Below are positions 34,714 to 47,369 of a DNA stretch of 64,000 bases, in pieces. Positions within the stretch are counted from its first letter, which is position 1, and each line of letters opens with the position of its first letter. A model generated the notes under the pieces. The model worked only from the letters and a program-made list of their open reading frames with translations. It had not been told where the DNA came from and made no database searches. The stretch covers positions 9,865,001 through 9,929,000 of the forward strand of contig OX344754.2 in assembly GCA_947034885.2 (NCBI GenBank), read 5' to 3'. The translations under genes were made by a program, and so were the position numbers. This DNA is from Thuidium tamariscinum. Its lineage: Eukaryota; Streptophyta; Bryopsida; Hypnales; Thuidiaceae.

Positions 34714-37700
34714 TCATGACGAACAAACACAATCAAGTGGCAAATCTTCAGGCCAGCCGTAGTCGTGAAGAAGTGTTAGCACGACACCGTTTGTCCACCC
34801 GAATCCAGTCTGATGACCACCAAGAACAAAAAGTCAATTTGTATTCACTTTCGACCCGGTGTACCATGCATCCATGTCTTAGCATAAAAACCTTGATCAA
34901 GCTTCCACCCTAAATATGACAAGCAAATAAGGGCCATCTACAGTTACCTAGAAGAGATCACACCAAAATTGCAAGTCAGGAGAAAGCAACATACCTGGGT
35001 TACATACTCTCCACCACCACCAACCTCCCCGCAATATCGCGCGTCGTATTTCTCAACCATGTGACCGATCCGTTGGAAAGCGGTATAATTAGACCGCAAC
35101 CAAGACACTGTAATGCCCTGGGCCATAGCTCTTGCTTTACGAGAACCTGACAAGTAAAGCCCTTCAATGATCATGTGCTGCAATGGAGCCCATACATTTG
35201 GGAAGTCCCTGAAATCACAACCCAGAAATTTGAGAAAAGGATTAAAAGTGACCTTACAAACTTGAGAAGTGGAATGGCGTGAAATGCAGAGCCCCAATCC
35301 TAAGCTACTAACATAAGTTGAGAACGGAGGCCAGCCGTCAATGGGGTAACTGGCATGCGTATTAATTTTTCTCCTTGTCATCAAAAACCGACAGCGCATG
35401 CGAAATAGGGGAGGTACAAACCACTGCTGTCCGGTCTCCAGAAGGGAAGTTGCTACTCCTCCAGGCAACACTAGGCCAGAGTTTGATAGCGCCTCCACAA
35501 CCTGATCAATTTTCGAATCTCCTGTAATCGAATCAACTCAGATCATCGTCAATGAAGATGTCCAGAAGATTTGTCTCAGTGAGCACAAAATGTCTGAAAA
35601 GTGAATTAAAAAATACTAGTGGTTGAAGGGAGCCTGACCTGCAGGGAATATGCCGCACCACAAAGGCACGAAATTTGATGCATACATACTCCGATTTGAC
35701 CGGGTGCTGTCCCATGTAAAGATGGTCTGCAAAACAGCGGAAACCAAGAATTTAGATCACATAATTATCCAGCGTAAGCCAAATAGGAGTTTGACTTTCT
35801 TTGAGGAAAATTAAATTACCTTCCGTTGTTTTACAGGCTTTTGCTGCAAGGGAAGCCAGTAGTCTAACCACTGGCCCTTGCCTTCATTCCACAGAATCGC
35901 TTCAAAGGCTCTTCTTCGGGCGTCGGCAGCTCTTGTAAAGTGCTTTGATAAAGAGGCATTATTCAAAGCTTTTGCAAAGAAGGCTATGTCGGACTCCATC
36001 TGAGAAAGATAAATAGCATCGTTAGCTTTTTTGAGATTGTCAACAAGATATTGTCTGCAATTTCTCTAGATGGGGTCACAACTATAAAATAGTAGTTATA
36101 AGAAAGTAAAAATTTAATTCAATTACGGCATACACCGACACTAAATGAGAAATTTACAAGTGCGGAACAGAATTCCGGGAGACAGACTACAACTAATGCA
36201 GAGGTTTTCGTAATTAACTACGATATCTCCTCTTTCCCACTAGTATTTGTATGCTTTCCAAATCTCAAGAAGCTGATATATACCTGAAGAAGAAACGCGT
36301 TGAGATCCACTGGAATGATGGAGGAAGTCTTTAAAGAGGACAACTGCTCCTCATCTCTGGGCAAAGAACACAAGAAAATCCAGTCAGAACAGCACTACAT
36401 TCAAGAACGTAGACCTAAATGGCATCCGATTAAGCAGAACGCAAGGTGCCATTTGCAGTAATTAATTTCATAGACGTGAACGATTAATATCTTACATGCT
36501 CGATACAATATGCACCATCATGCCTAGTACACGAGAGGGGAAACTTAAAGTAATCTAGTTGAGTAGGGGGGAAACAGAATTTCATAGGAAAATTTGCAAT
36601 TGCTATGCTTACTCCATCCATCTTGAACTGAAATCCCAGCCCGACTCGGCTGCAGTAGCGATGTCATGATAGAGCTGTTGTTGCGCCAACTTACTAAGGC
36701 CTTCGACAATGCTTTTATCCTGAGCCAAAATGACCACAATCAAATCAATTTTTGCTCCAAGGAGTTGGCAGATTGTAGGTGCACTCTGCAACCTTTGGGG
36801 GACGACCAGCATCAAAGCGAGGGACGGAGACTAAAAAGCAATTGGGCAGTTCACTCGACCAGCCATGATTTAAAGATACACAACCTGCAAGAGAACATGT
36901 AGCAATTTGTTCACAATATTATGCCGTGGAGGCCCTCAAGCGTAATCAAACACTCGTAATTGTGAGAACCCATAGCACAATGAACCAATTTAGCGAGCAC
37001 ATCCTGCGGTGACTTACTATGGTGGAACACTCAGGTCGGGCTTGGTCCCAATGAGCACTGTAGCGACTGAGCCGATGCTCACGTCCTTGTCCGTCTCGTA
37101 TAATCACTTCGTGAGGCTCTGTACAAAAGACTCTAAATCAAATTACAAACTCAGGATACTGAAACCCATTTTGACGGTAATATTACGAAGTCAAATAAAT
37201 CTCAAGAGCCTGAACAAAATCAATGCAAGGGAAACGACAAGTCACCTGTGGTCCAGAACTCATATTCTTGTAGAAGAACTGGTACTGCCCGGGATGCCAG
37301 ACTGAGATCACCGGTTGCAGAAAAAATTGAGCGTACCATCCTACTGAGAATTGGAGGTTGGCTACCTTCCACAAACCACGCAACAATCGGTAAGACACCA
37401 ATATCTGAAACAGCCTGTGCTGTAATGAAAGAAGCGCTTAGCCACATCTGGGGTGGTATGAGCAGACAACCAACCTGCGATTCTCGTAATATGTCCTCGT
37501 GCCATTTGGAAAAAATCCATACGCTTGAACTACAGATAAGAAATTATCCACCATGCCAGCAGCCGTCTCGATCATTTTGCTTGCAAGTAAACCCCTGCTC
37601 AAGTAATAAATGGAACTCCTCAGAACATGCACAACTCTAAAAAAGGAGCTAGCATAATGAGAAAATTGCTTCAGAAGCATACAAGACCCAATGTTGGACT

Positions 37701-39861
37701 TGGCTATGAGGATCAGACTATTTCACGAAGACATGATTCAAGATGGAAAGCACGGCTCTCATAACGTCGTGAGAGATCTTCTACATGACTCCTATCATAC
37801 AGTGCTAACAGATAATTAAAAGGAGGAACACGTCTTGAATTTCTTAATCTCTGTACAACATGTAAATATTGTGATCTGTGTAGAGTCAGCAATGAAAATC
37901 AACAGGGCTTGTTCTAATACAGGAGAGCACCACATCATACTCCCTCATCAACCTCCAACTAGGTATAATTATCCGCAACAGTAATCAATCCGAAAAAGGA
38001 GCCGAACCAATCCTTGATAATGAGCGTACAAGAGCGAGGGTGTGAAGATGAAATTTAAAAATATTCTTCCTAAATGAACCACAATACGAAAAATTCAAAG
38101 GAGCATCAATTTTTTTTAAAAAGGAAGAATGTGGACCTGATGACCCAGTAGCTATCCCAATAGTAAACCTCCCGGAACCGTTCCCCGGGTACAATAAAGG
38201 GGTTTTTGAGAGGGAGAAGGGTATGGCGGTCGGGCTCCGTCTCCACGGCGGAGGAAACCTGGCGAGTGAGGGATGGCCATAGCGCATGCACTTTCAAACC
38301 CCAGTCGCGCGCAGCAACGCTCTGTACTCGAGGGAGAAAGTCGGGTGGATTGGCAACGTGATCGGCTGGTGTGTAAGGTATCAAGTCGCTGCCAGCTTCG
38401 TCAAAATACTTTACCAGGAATGCCTTCAGAGAGTCTGCAGCATAATTATCAATCCGGTGTAGGATGAGTACGCCATTCGCAGCAGGAAATACCAAACGCC
38501 AGACGACTAACAACCCATGGACGGGTAGACGTGACAGAAAGAGCATCCGCCACAACACACGACCTTTCCGTTTCGAAATAGTAAAAACAGAGTGTTTCGT
38601 GAATCACTACCAATCGCACTTCCCGAGTCCCTCTCTTCTTGGAAAGCGTGACAGACTTGGTTTCTATAGTGAATTTCTGCGAAGCTCCCCCCGTCCGCCA
38701 TTCGCTAGTCAAAATTCTCTTCCAGAGCGAAAGTTGGCGACGGAGGGGCGACTAGTTTTATACACTGTGGCGCGGAAAACGATGAGGAAAAAACTTTGGA
38801 GCCCTGATTCGTCATGATCTGCAGCCCTTTTCTCAGATCCTGCCAGTTGAAACACCTGGAAGTACTGCTGAAATCCAGCAAGCGTGGACTTTCTTCTTTA
38901 GACTCGTGACTCTCGTCAGAATGAGAAATTCGGAACGTTCCTGACCAGATTTGCGGGTTCACTAAGAGAAACTGGACAGTGTACTCGAATCCATGATCTC
39001 AATCGGAAATAGAATGATATAAAATTTAATCATGAAAATCGCTAAAGAGTTCGTCGCAACGTTTAAATCAGAATTCAACGCAAATTGTGCTCCAGCGCAG
39101 CGTCCAATGCCAACTAGAGGTCATAATAACACTCCACTGTGCCTAAACACTCTAACCAAAATATATCTGCAGGTGAACTAATCGCGGCATGCAAACGTTC
39201 TTATCCAGATCCTCCTCTCGCCCGACAGGACAATAGCAAACGCGGAGGCCAATTCTAAAATTTAAAAGACGCCAAAAACATATACTATTCACCTATCCTA
39301 AATTAACCAACGCGCAACTGTTCCATCGAAGTGTTAGTACAGAAAACGAAAGTTTCAAATTAAACCAAACAACGACCTCCAAACCACCGCACTCCCCTCA
39401 TCAAAATGAAACTTCACTCCAAGCATCGGAAGGGCAAAAAAGGACGCAATATGCAAACCAAAGCAAGAAACCAAGAATCCAGCAACAGAGTCCTCCAAAA
39501 TCCTCACTCATTCTCTCAATTTCGATCTGCCCCGACTACCTGGCTCCACAGCGCCAGTAGCGCAAGCCTTCGGCAGAGCAGCAAACGCCGATTCGGTATC
39601 TTCCAGCGAACACTTGAGCGGCAAGTCCACGTACAACTTCGGATCAAACTCCGCGCCGCCGCCGAAGCTCTTCAACGCAGCAGCCTGCAAGTCCATCAGA
39701 AAGCACAGAAGCTCTCCAGCTCGGTCATCATCGTCATCGCCCAGATCGCCGTACTCATCACAGCCACGATCATCGCCAATCTCCACGGGGAAGCCATTCA
39801 CCATCGCGCCCTTCATCAGCAAGCCGATCTCCGCTGCTCTCTCCTCCTCATCCACCGACAT
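34714..39861 (-). CDS. TRE1: Trehalase (glycoside hydrolase family 37), 12 coding exons
   Basis: Exons on the minus strand: 39861-39540, 38434-38137, 37594-37475, 37361-37246, 37118-37018, 36719-36613, 36356-36284, 35999-35820, 35726-35639, 35521-35422, 35208-34995, 34809-34714, giving 604 aa. It hydrolyses trehalose to two glucoses. Signature 1 (PGERFREVYYWDSYW) starts at residue 190. ESGWDFSSRW carries Asp348, and GGGGEYVTQTGFGWTNGV carries Glu569; these correspond to the GH37 acid/base pair. Signature 2 (QWDFPNVWAP) spans the tenth/eleventh exon join. The first 107 residues are acidic (DDDDD run) with no membrane segment visible, unlike the anchored Arabidopsis enzyme. FDPKLYVDLPLK near residue 78 confirms exon 1. 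The start is the first ATG in that frame; upstream in-frame sequence lacks another. Confidence 0.93.
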
Positions 39862-40190
39862 GATCGCCGCTCCAAAAGCACTGCAAAATCGCTCCGAAAG
39901 CAGTGCCAAGACTCCGAAGAAAATGTAACGGCGGATCTCGAAGGGCAGAGATCGAAGGGAAGGGAAAGAGAGAAGCCATGCACTACGCGGCGCTTATGAA
40001 GGTTTGCGGCGGAACGACCGACCCCCCGGTAGGAGGCCGCAAAATAGGGCGTTTGACTGGTCGGTGCGTAGACTAGTCGGTCTGTAGTTGCTGGTAGCGG
40101 GGTCGGTAAATCCGGGGACCGCGGCATGGAGGAGGCCGGTATTTGCGCGGGTTAACGAACCCGGCCACCCGCCACCCACAGTAACTTATA
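39862..40190 (-). promoter_or_regulatory. Upstream region of trehalase
   Basis: GC-richer than the desert beyond 40.4 kb, as expected for a 5' leader and promoter. Short open frames on both strands are not supported. No TATA element could be assigned with confidence. Confidence 0.35.
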
Positions 40191-42969
40191 GTGTCCCGAC
40201 CCCGAAATAGTCTGACCAAGGATTTGATTATAGAAATTGACTACTGGATCCAGCTCTCTGATTGGTCACCATTGAAAATTGGGAAGTGGACAACTGGAGA
40301 AACCCATGTGCTAATGGTTACCATTCGTGGCTTGGGCTTGGACTTTGGATTCACTGGTTGGAGGAGCTTATTTCGTGCTAAGTCTGTAACTTAGGCTTCA
40401 AATGCCCAAAAATAAAATTTTAAAATATTCAAACAAAAAAATAAGCTTAGGACTTCGGTTTTTTATTCTTCACTTATGTATGCACATGTCATGAAGCACT
40501 TCTCAAGATAGTTCAAATAGTCCAAAGTTTGAATAGTGCAATGCCGACATTAATTGCATGAAGTTTGAAATCAAATGTGGCCCAATTAGTGTGATCATTT
40601 GAAAGACATCCATACATTGAATTAAATTATTTTGTTTTGTATTGGTTGTTGTGGTGAGATTTCTATAACCATCCATCCTCTAGTTGCATTCTATTTATCA
40701 TCATAAAGCCTTCAAGAAGAAGGTGTGTACAAACTTTGTTTCATAGCATTCTAATGCACAACAATGAAGACATTGAATTTCAAAGTTTTTTTGAATTAAA
40801 TAATCTTTAAAAATACTCTTAGTTTTATTTTATGAGAGTGTAGCAACTATAGATGGCTAGACTAGAATAGATTGAATGTATGATGTATGTAGATGGACAA
40901 CAATGAAATTTAGATGAAGGTAAATAAAAAGTCAATGGAAAAGAGATGGCAATTACAATAGTTGAGATCGTATAAAAATAGTATTGACTAATATATTATG
41001 CATATTATCAAGAATACTACAACTATCATATTAGTGTGCCACTCAAATTCTTGTAAATTTTCAAGTTAGTACAAAAGTCTATATTACTACTATAGAAGCA
41101 TACTAATTGAAATAACTTAAATATCATCAAGCTTGCAGGTTCTCAAGACTTTGCATTTTATTGATACTCGTATAAGAAAGGTCAATATCCAACTACATTG
41201 GTAATGTCAAATTATCCTTTGCTTGTGCTTTTGAGGATGTTTTACAATGTATAATTAAATATTTTGTTAAATTTTTGTTGTACATTGTTAAAAAAATACT
41301 TAAAAATATAAATGAGGAGTGGTTTTTGCCTATCAATGTTAGAAGATTAATACTAAAATGGATATTTGGACAAATGGTTCTATATGGATGCAATCTCTAT
41401 TAGAAGAGGTTAAGCCAACAATCTATCTCCACTAAATATTGTTAGATTTTTAGCAAACATTTGTGTCTAGCTACAAGCCTATAGGAAATTTGAGGAAAAA
41501 GATACAATTATTTGGCTATATTTTGTAGAGAAAATCTTGTACATTAATGAAAACAAACTACATTGTAGATACTAAGCAACAATTTTATCATGCAAAATTT
41601 AGCAAAGTTAGAAACCTTTATAAAAAATTTAGAGACACTCCATCATTCAAAAATCACAAGTAAACAAAATGTTGGGCTAAATTTTTATTTTGGCGATTCT
41701 TTTCACAATGACAATAACTTTGAAAAAAAACTAATTAGATATTTTGCAAAATATTCTCCAATTGTAAATGGATAATATATTTAAATACCAACCAATTTTT
41801 TTCAAAATAGGATGATATTTCCACATTTGGAGAAATTAATGTACATCATTCAATCAATATTCATTGAGAAAGTTTGAAGAAAAACTACACAAAGTAGCAT
41901 TGGAATGAAAAAATATTATTCCAAAGTGATTGCATCCATTGTTGTCATTAATAGCATGTAGACATACTTACAATTATAAAAAATATATATTTTTATTGGA
42001 TCTTCTTGCTTAGGAATTTCCAATGCACTTTTAACTTGCATGATTTGGACAAAACATGAAGTTTAAAATACTATTTGTAAACATATCAAAAATGACACTC
42101 AACTCTCTTAGGCTCTCATATTTTGATTTAGTACAACTTATCTTGTTAAAATCTGGATTTCAATTTTGCTTCAAAGTCTAAATGTAGGTGTTGCATTTTT
42201 GGCAATAATGATTATGGATGAACATATCTTACATAAATCAATAGCATAAATGTTTTCAAGAAGTCTAAATATTTGTTGTGATTTTTTATCCCCTTATTAA
42301 TTTCCTAGAATTCAAACATCTAATAGGTATATGATAAATGTTGTGGAAAATACATTTCACCCAATTAATTTTCATTGAAGAAGTTTCAAGAAAAACTTAT
42401 ATTACATATGAATGGAAAGATGATACAAATATCCTCCACGTATGAGTCACAATGAATCGAAAAGTTGAAGTGGAAAACCTCTAATTTCTTCATTATAGTA
42501 GGTAAATATATATTTTTTAAAACTTTGTATTTGGAAGTTTTTAGTTTTTTTAGTTTTGTAATCTTTTCAAACTAATTTTGAAGTTTGAAGTTTGATTTCA
42601 AATTTGATCATTTTGTGATGTACTTTTAACTCTTAAATTTTTTGCTAAGGATAAGAAAATCGTTAGCTTCTATATTCACTAGAAGCAGTAGGACCAATAC
42701 ACAATGGCATACAGAATTATAGATATGTTAGCAAAACTTTAATTTATCTTTTGTAAATTTAAAAACAACCTTACTATCTTTAATCTAATAACAATATGGT
42801 GACCTAAAAATGCTTCATGGACCTCCTTAACCACTAAAAAAAATGAAGAATGTAGCTACTGGTTCAAAAATGAGATTATTTTTTAATGACTACCTTGGTC
42901 ATAAACCAATGTTCTTTTAGGGTTGAATTTAAAAAAATTGCAGACATAAAAGGTGTAACAAGTGACTTT
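40191..42969. other. AT-rich desert, no gene identified
   Basis: Long AT-rich stretch. Around 40640-40800 it contains a worn copy of the block repeated at 43.1-43.9 kb (GTGAGATTTC...CCTCTAGTTG...TTTGTTTCAT...CATTCTAATG...GAATTTCAAAG). A 61-codon frame at 41590 is unassigned. Nothing else was recognised. Confidence 0.5.
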
Positions 42970-43076
42970 ACACTAGTAGAAAGTTGGTCTTGAAGTACCC
43001 GTTAGGGCCACTAGCATCAATTTTGGTTATTTCACTAGTGTTCTAGAACCAACTTTCTACTAGTGTCATCTATACC
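42970..43076. mobile_element. Short fold-back element, ACACTAGTAGAAAGTTGGT ends
   Basis: The left end ACACTAGTAGAAAGTTGGT is mirrored by ACCAACTTTCTACTAGTGT on the right; the whole unit is 107 bp. The core word AGAAAGTT is shared with the hairpin at 56137-56290. Confidence 0.7.
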
Positions 43077-43870
43077 TTAAGATAGGTTGTTTGCTGGTTT
43101 TATTTGTTTGTTACATTGAAATTTGCCTCTTTTGTTTGTTTGTTATGTTGAGATCTCCCATACCAAGCATCCCGTAGTTGCATGCTCGGTACCATTGGAA
43201 AGCTCTAGGTGGGGGGGGGGGTGAACAAGCTTGGTTTCATTGCATTCCAACTCATAGATAGAAAGTTGTTGAATTTCAAAGTTTTCATTAATTGAAAAAT
43301 TAGAAAATTACTTTTACTTTGATTTTAAATTGGTATAATGGCATAAGGCACTCTAGTAGCATTGAATACCTTAAGTCAAATTATTTGTTTCTTTTGATTG
43401 TTTCTTTCTTTCATTCGTTTGTTTGTTACATTGAGATCTTCTAGACCGTGCATCCCCTAGTTGTGTGCTTGGTACCATTGAAAAGCTTTTAGTAAAGAGG
43501 GGTTTATAGGTTTTGTTTCATGGCATTTGGACCTATAGTGTGAAAGTTATAGATTTTTGAATTATTATTAGTTTTAAAAAAATTAAAAAATTAGATTTTA
43601 CTTTGATTTAGTTGTAGCAAAGGCACAAGGCACACTAGTCTATACCTCAAGATAGGTTGTTTGTTTGTTTAATTTGTTACGTTGAGATTTCCCAGCATGT
43701 GCATCACCTAGTCACATACTTTATTGTGTCAAAAAGCTCTCAACAAAGAAGTATGCACATGCTTTGTTTTGTGACATTCCAACCTTCAGTGTGAAAATTA
43801 CTGAATTAAAAAAAAAAAATTAAAAAATTAGAAAATTACTTTTACATTGATTTTGATTGTGGTAACAACA
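43077..43870. repeat. Degenerate tandem array, about three units of 280-290 bp
   Basis: Each unit runs TTTGTTTGTTA, GTTGAGATCT/TTCCC, a CATCCCCTAGTTG-like word, GGTACCATTGAAAAGCTCT, GAGGGGT, TTTGTTTCATGGCATT and AAAGTT..TGAATTTCAAAG. Starts are near 43124, 43422 and 43670. Single diverged units occur near 40650 and at about 56290-56430. The unit is non-coding and of unknown class. One unit has a G tract near 43211. Confidence 0.65.
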
Positions 43871-43974
43871 TAGTAGAAATAAAGAGTGCATTTATTAGTC
43901 CAATAATTAGAGTATTTTAGTGGTTGTTTTGATTACGGAGGCCGTGACCTTCCAAACTTAAGTCGAACTCTCCT

Positions 43975-44361
43975 AAAGGCAGAATACCCATTCCCGCACC
44001 TGTTCCTTGCAGTGGAATGTAGATTCACCCAAATATGTCAATAGACTTCCCTTAATGTGTTTTCCACATGTATGATTGTAATTTGCTAACACAACTGAAG
44101 GACACGTAGGAAAATTTGGTTGGTTGAGTGTTGATTTTCGCAGGGTTCAATTTGGGGGGCACCTACAAGATGGTTCTACAGGTCTAGGTAGCTAACACTT
44201 TGAAAATTTGTAGAAATTACATACTATATCCGAAAAATCTATTTTTTTTAATATTCATGATTTTTACTTGCTAATATTAGAAAAATATCATTTTTAGAAA
44301 ACGTTGCCTCCAACTATGCTGAATTCCTTATTTGGACGGTTTTGGGTGTTTCCACTGTTAA
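43975..44361. mobile_element. Right-half copy of the long-TIR element
   Basis: Matches 17740-18122 throughout, beginning at CCCATTCCCGCACCTGTTCC and ending GGTTTTGGGTGTTTCCACTG. The left half is absent, so this is a truncated insertion. Divergence from the complete copy is moderate. Confidence 0.75.
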
Positions 44362-44403
44362 TGAGAAGTGATTTTACTGTCTTCACTCCAAGCCAAACAT
44401 GGG

Positions 44404-44723
44404 TTAAGGTAGGAGGTTCTAAAATGGAGCAGGTTCTAAAACCAATCAAGCTTTAGAGGTACATTTTGCACTTTCCAATGTACAAGTGGTGTGCATTTGA
44501 GGAGGTGGGCGGTTTTAGAGCCCACAAAAATGCACTTTTCTGCAACTTCAGAAATTCATAACTAATTCTACAAAGCTTCAAAAAATATGAAACAACTTGG
44601 GGTTAGATGCCAATTTCTCTTGCCTTTCAAGGAAAATTTTCTGCAAAATATTTTAAGAAGTTCTACCTCCCCAAAAGTCAGCTTCAGCTCTTAGATGAGC
44701 GGTTTATGAACCTCCTACCTTAA
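44404..44723. mobile_element. TTAAGGTAGGAGG MITE, complete copy
   Basis: TTAAGGTAGGAGGTTC at the left and GAACCTCCTACCTTAA at the right are perfect 16-base inverted ends, each including TTAA. Total 320 bp. The interior holds the family core. A TTAA target duplication is likely. Confidence 0.85.
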
Positions 44724-45170
44724 TAACACAATGAAAATTGGGAAGGGGAAAATAAATCCCCCGCCTTGGGGTGGGCGGAGCCCCCAAGGAAAGGGCCCTG
44801 CATGGGAATGTTTGATTGTTGTCTGCTGAGGTGCCCCCTGAAATCAGGGCTGGGTTCAGGGCGGGCCAGTGGGGGCGAGCCACGTTCCCTAACGAATCGG
44901 AATGTTGCTCACTGGAGTCAGGGTTACTTCCAGAGCACGCCAAATGGATGCAGTCACTTGCAGTTAACCGTGGTTGGTGGTTGGTTGGGTCCCAGTTAAG
45001 TCAAGTCAAGCCAGTTAACTGCGGTCCCGGGCTCCCGGCCCATCCCAGAGTGGTGCTCATTGGATGAATGGCGACGAAAAGGTTCCTGCCGGCGCGATCT
45101 ACGGATGAATGTTCCGAGTCGTTCCACGAAATCCGTTAGTTGGCAGTTACTTGTAGTTTATTTAGTATTA
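44724..45170. other. GC-rich island in the desert
   Basis: Sharp jump in GC directly after the MITE, with CG-containing words and a GC-rich hairpin near 44760-44800, ending about 45140. Overlapping open frames on both strands (77-83 codons) have no recognised family. It could be an orphan promoter/CpG-type island, a remnant gene start or foreign insertion. Confidence 0.4.
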
Positions 45171-46924
45171 CCAAAATTTAGTATTATTAAAATTTAGTAT
45201 TAGAAATATATCAAGTGAGGTGGGCTTCATTCTGGGGGGTTTAGTCGGTTTAGTACAGTGGGTTGGTAACTGGAGTCATCGTAGGGACTTTCTTTGTGTT
45301 GAAGATTGTAAATTTCTTTTGTGATCTGTTTTCTGGGGACGGTCACTTTTGGAGGGGTCAAGTCACCATTTCAGATACGGAAATGAACAAAATTATTTAA
45401 TTTTCGGCAAACTTTTAACTCCTACAGACTTGCCTCAAAAGTTGGGGTTATGATTCTACTACATAAGTTGAAAAAAACAATTGTTTTGGAAGCTTCAAAA
45501 ATGGTAACTCAATACGCCGGCAAAAGAAGAAATTGTATATTGATACTTTTTGAACAACAATTTAGAAGGTTCATGAAATTATTAGAATGGGCTATTATTG
45601 TAATTCATAAAAAAAAATGGGATCTTTTAAGAATCTTGTCATATAAAAAAGTATATTCATTATGAAGGTGATGCAACCTACATCTGCATATTTTTAAGAT
45701 TGTTTAGAGTACAATGTTGGGAACAGGTGGCTTTATCTTAGAGCATTGTCATTGTAGGGTGGTGAAATCCCAACAAGGAAACAACTTTGGTGGACTTGTA
45801 GACTTGTTTGTGCTTGACAAGCAAAGAAATCCCTAGTAAGTCCCAACCTACAAGGTAATCTCATTGGTCATTGCTCCCAACTTGTAATGATTGCATTGAA
45901 TTCAAATTCAAATTTTTGGCCATTGAATATTGTGACAAAGTCAAGACAACTTGAGGATCAATCAATCAACTCTAAGCTATCTACAAATTCCTTGCCCATA
46001 CTAAGTTCAAGAACTCAAAGGCAAAGACATTATGGCACACTAAGTGGTCCAAAATCCTCTCCCTTGACCAAAGTGGAAGAAGGTATTCAATACCCTAGCT
46101 TCAAGCCTATATTTGTTGTATTCTAATTAGATACAAAGAACAGGGGAATGCTTTCATAGCATTGCCATTGTGGGGCGATAATCAAAATCCCTTCAAAAAA
46201 GCAACAAAGGTAAGCTTGGTGACTTGATTGTACTCAATAAATAGAGACCCTTCCCTCCAACATGATATTATCTACAAGACTTAATTAATTGATTACAAGT
46301 TGAATACTAGTGCAAAAGTTGTAACACTACTAAGCATTAGCAATGGTGATCAATGACTAGCGATAAGCAATAGCAACAATTATCCAAAATTAAATGCAAT
46401 CTCCAATACCTATAAAACATCTTAAATAAAAGTGCAAGTGGATACAATGTAGACAAGAAAGTAGGTTCTATGTGAGGTTCTAAAAAATTGTCACTTTTCC
46501 AAGAAGTAGCCCATCACTTGTGCATGATTCAAGGTTAGAGTGTATCGCTTTTGGGTGTTTTCCTACCCCATTTGGTGTTAGTCTATTGTCCTCAATAGAT
46601 GCATCTATGTAATTGTTTTCAAAATTTAGTATTATTTTCGTACAAGCTTGAAAAAAATACAAAAACTAATTTTGTTATTCTCTTAAACCTTTTCCTAAAA
46701 AAATACACATCATTTTATTTTGTAGCTACCCTCAAGATTTATAGTTTTCAAATAGGTCTTGCATTTAGGTGCTTCTACATTATGCGGGAGTACTCCAACA
46801 AAAATTGGTTATGTCCACTACTTCAAAGTCCATACCAAATTCCACAATGAGGGCTATTTTGTCTCCCAACCCAATATGTATTAGATAACCAATGATCTAC
46901 ACTAGCAGCAAATAGGTTCTTTAA
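45171..46924. other. AT-rich desert, nothing identified
   Basis: Includes a weak direct duplication: the phrase around AGAGCATTGTCATTGTAGGG...GGTGA.TTG (45740) recurs diverged as ATAGCATTGCCATTGTGGGG at 46155. A 71-codon frame at 45450 and others lack recognisable content. Confidence 0.45.
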
Positions 46925-47369
46925 CATAACCGGTTGTTCATTTTTCAATCACAACCTTTGATTTTAATGATCCCAGGGTGTGGGAAGCAACCCTTTTTTT
47001 CTGGCACCATAGGGTCAGATTGCACCATTTCAAAATAAATGCCTTTTTTTTTCCAGATAGAAGTAATCTTCTATTATCAAAAAATTCTAGTTCTCTTTAA
47101 AAGTCACCAACTTTGGATGAAAAAGTGTTTGAATATGATAAAAAAGTGTTTTTGAAGTCTAAAAGATGGATGATTGTAGAAATACCATAATTCACCAAAT
47201 TTTAAGTGATCGCCATCTTGACACTTTGTCAAAACGTTAAAAAAAACTAAACTAATAGGAAACAAGCTGAAAAGAAAGAAGATTATGAATTACAACTTGT
47301 CATGGCAATGGTGACAAGTTACGAATGGGATGATGCCACATTAGCATGAAAAGTCAACAGCCGGTTATG
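46925..47369. mobile_element. TIR element with CATAACCGG ends, containing another MITE
   Basis: The left end CATAACCGGTTGTT and right end AGCCGGTTATG (inverse CATAACCGGCTGTTGAC) bound a unit of about 445 bp. The part between 46986 and 47170 belongs to the AGCCCTTTT MITE family known from 21288-21492, so it is a nested insertion. The outer unit without it is about 260 bp. Related pieces are at 23124 and 62341. Confidence 0.7.
46986..47170. mobile_element. AGCCCTTTT-family MITE, copy 2 (nested)
   Basis: Shares CCCTTTTTTTTCTGGCACCAT, AGATTGCACCATTTCAAAAT, TTTGGATGAAAAAGTGTTTG and GTCTAAAAG with 21288-21492. Its outer ends are more worn than in copy 1. Confidence 0.65.

Noticed and set aside
39406-39999. 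197-codon plus-strand frame over trehalase exon 1
   Set aside because: Low-complexity Ser/Arg-rich shadow. The minus-strand frame gives the conserved trehalase N-terminal block.
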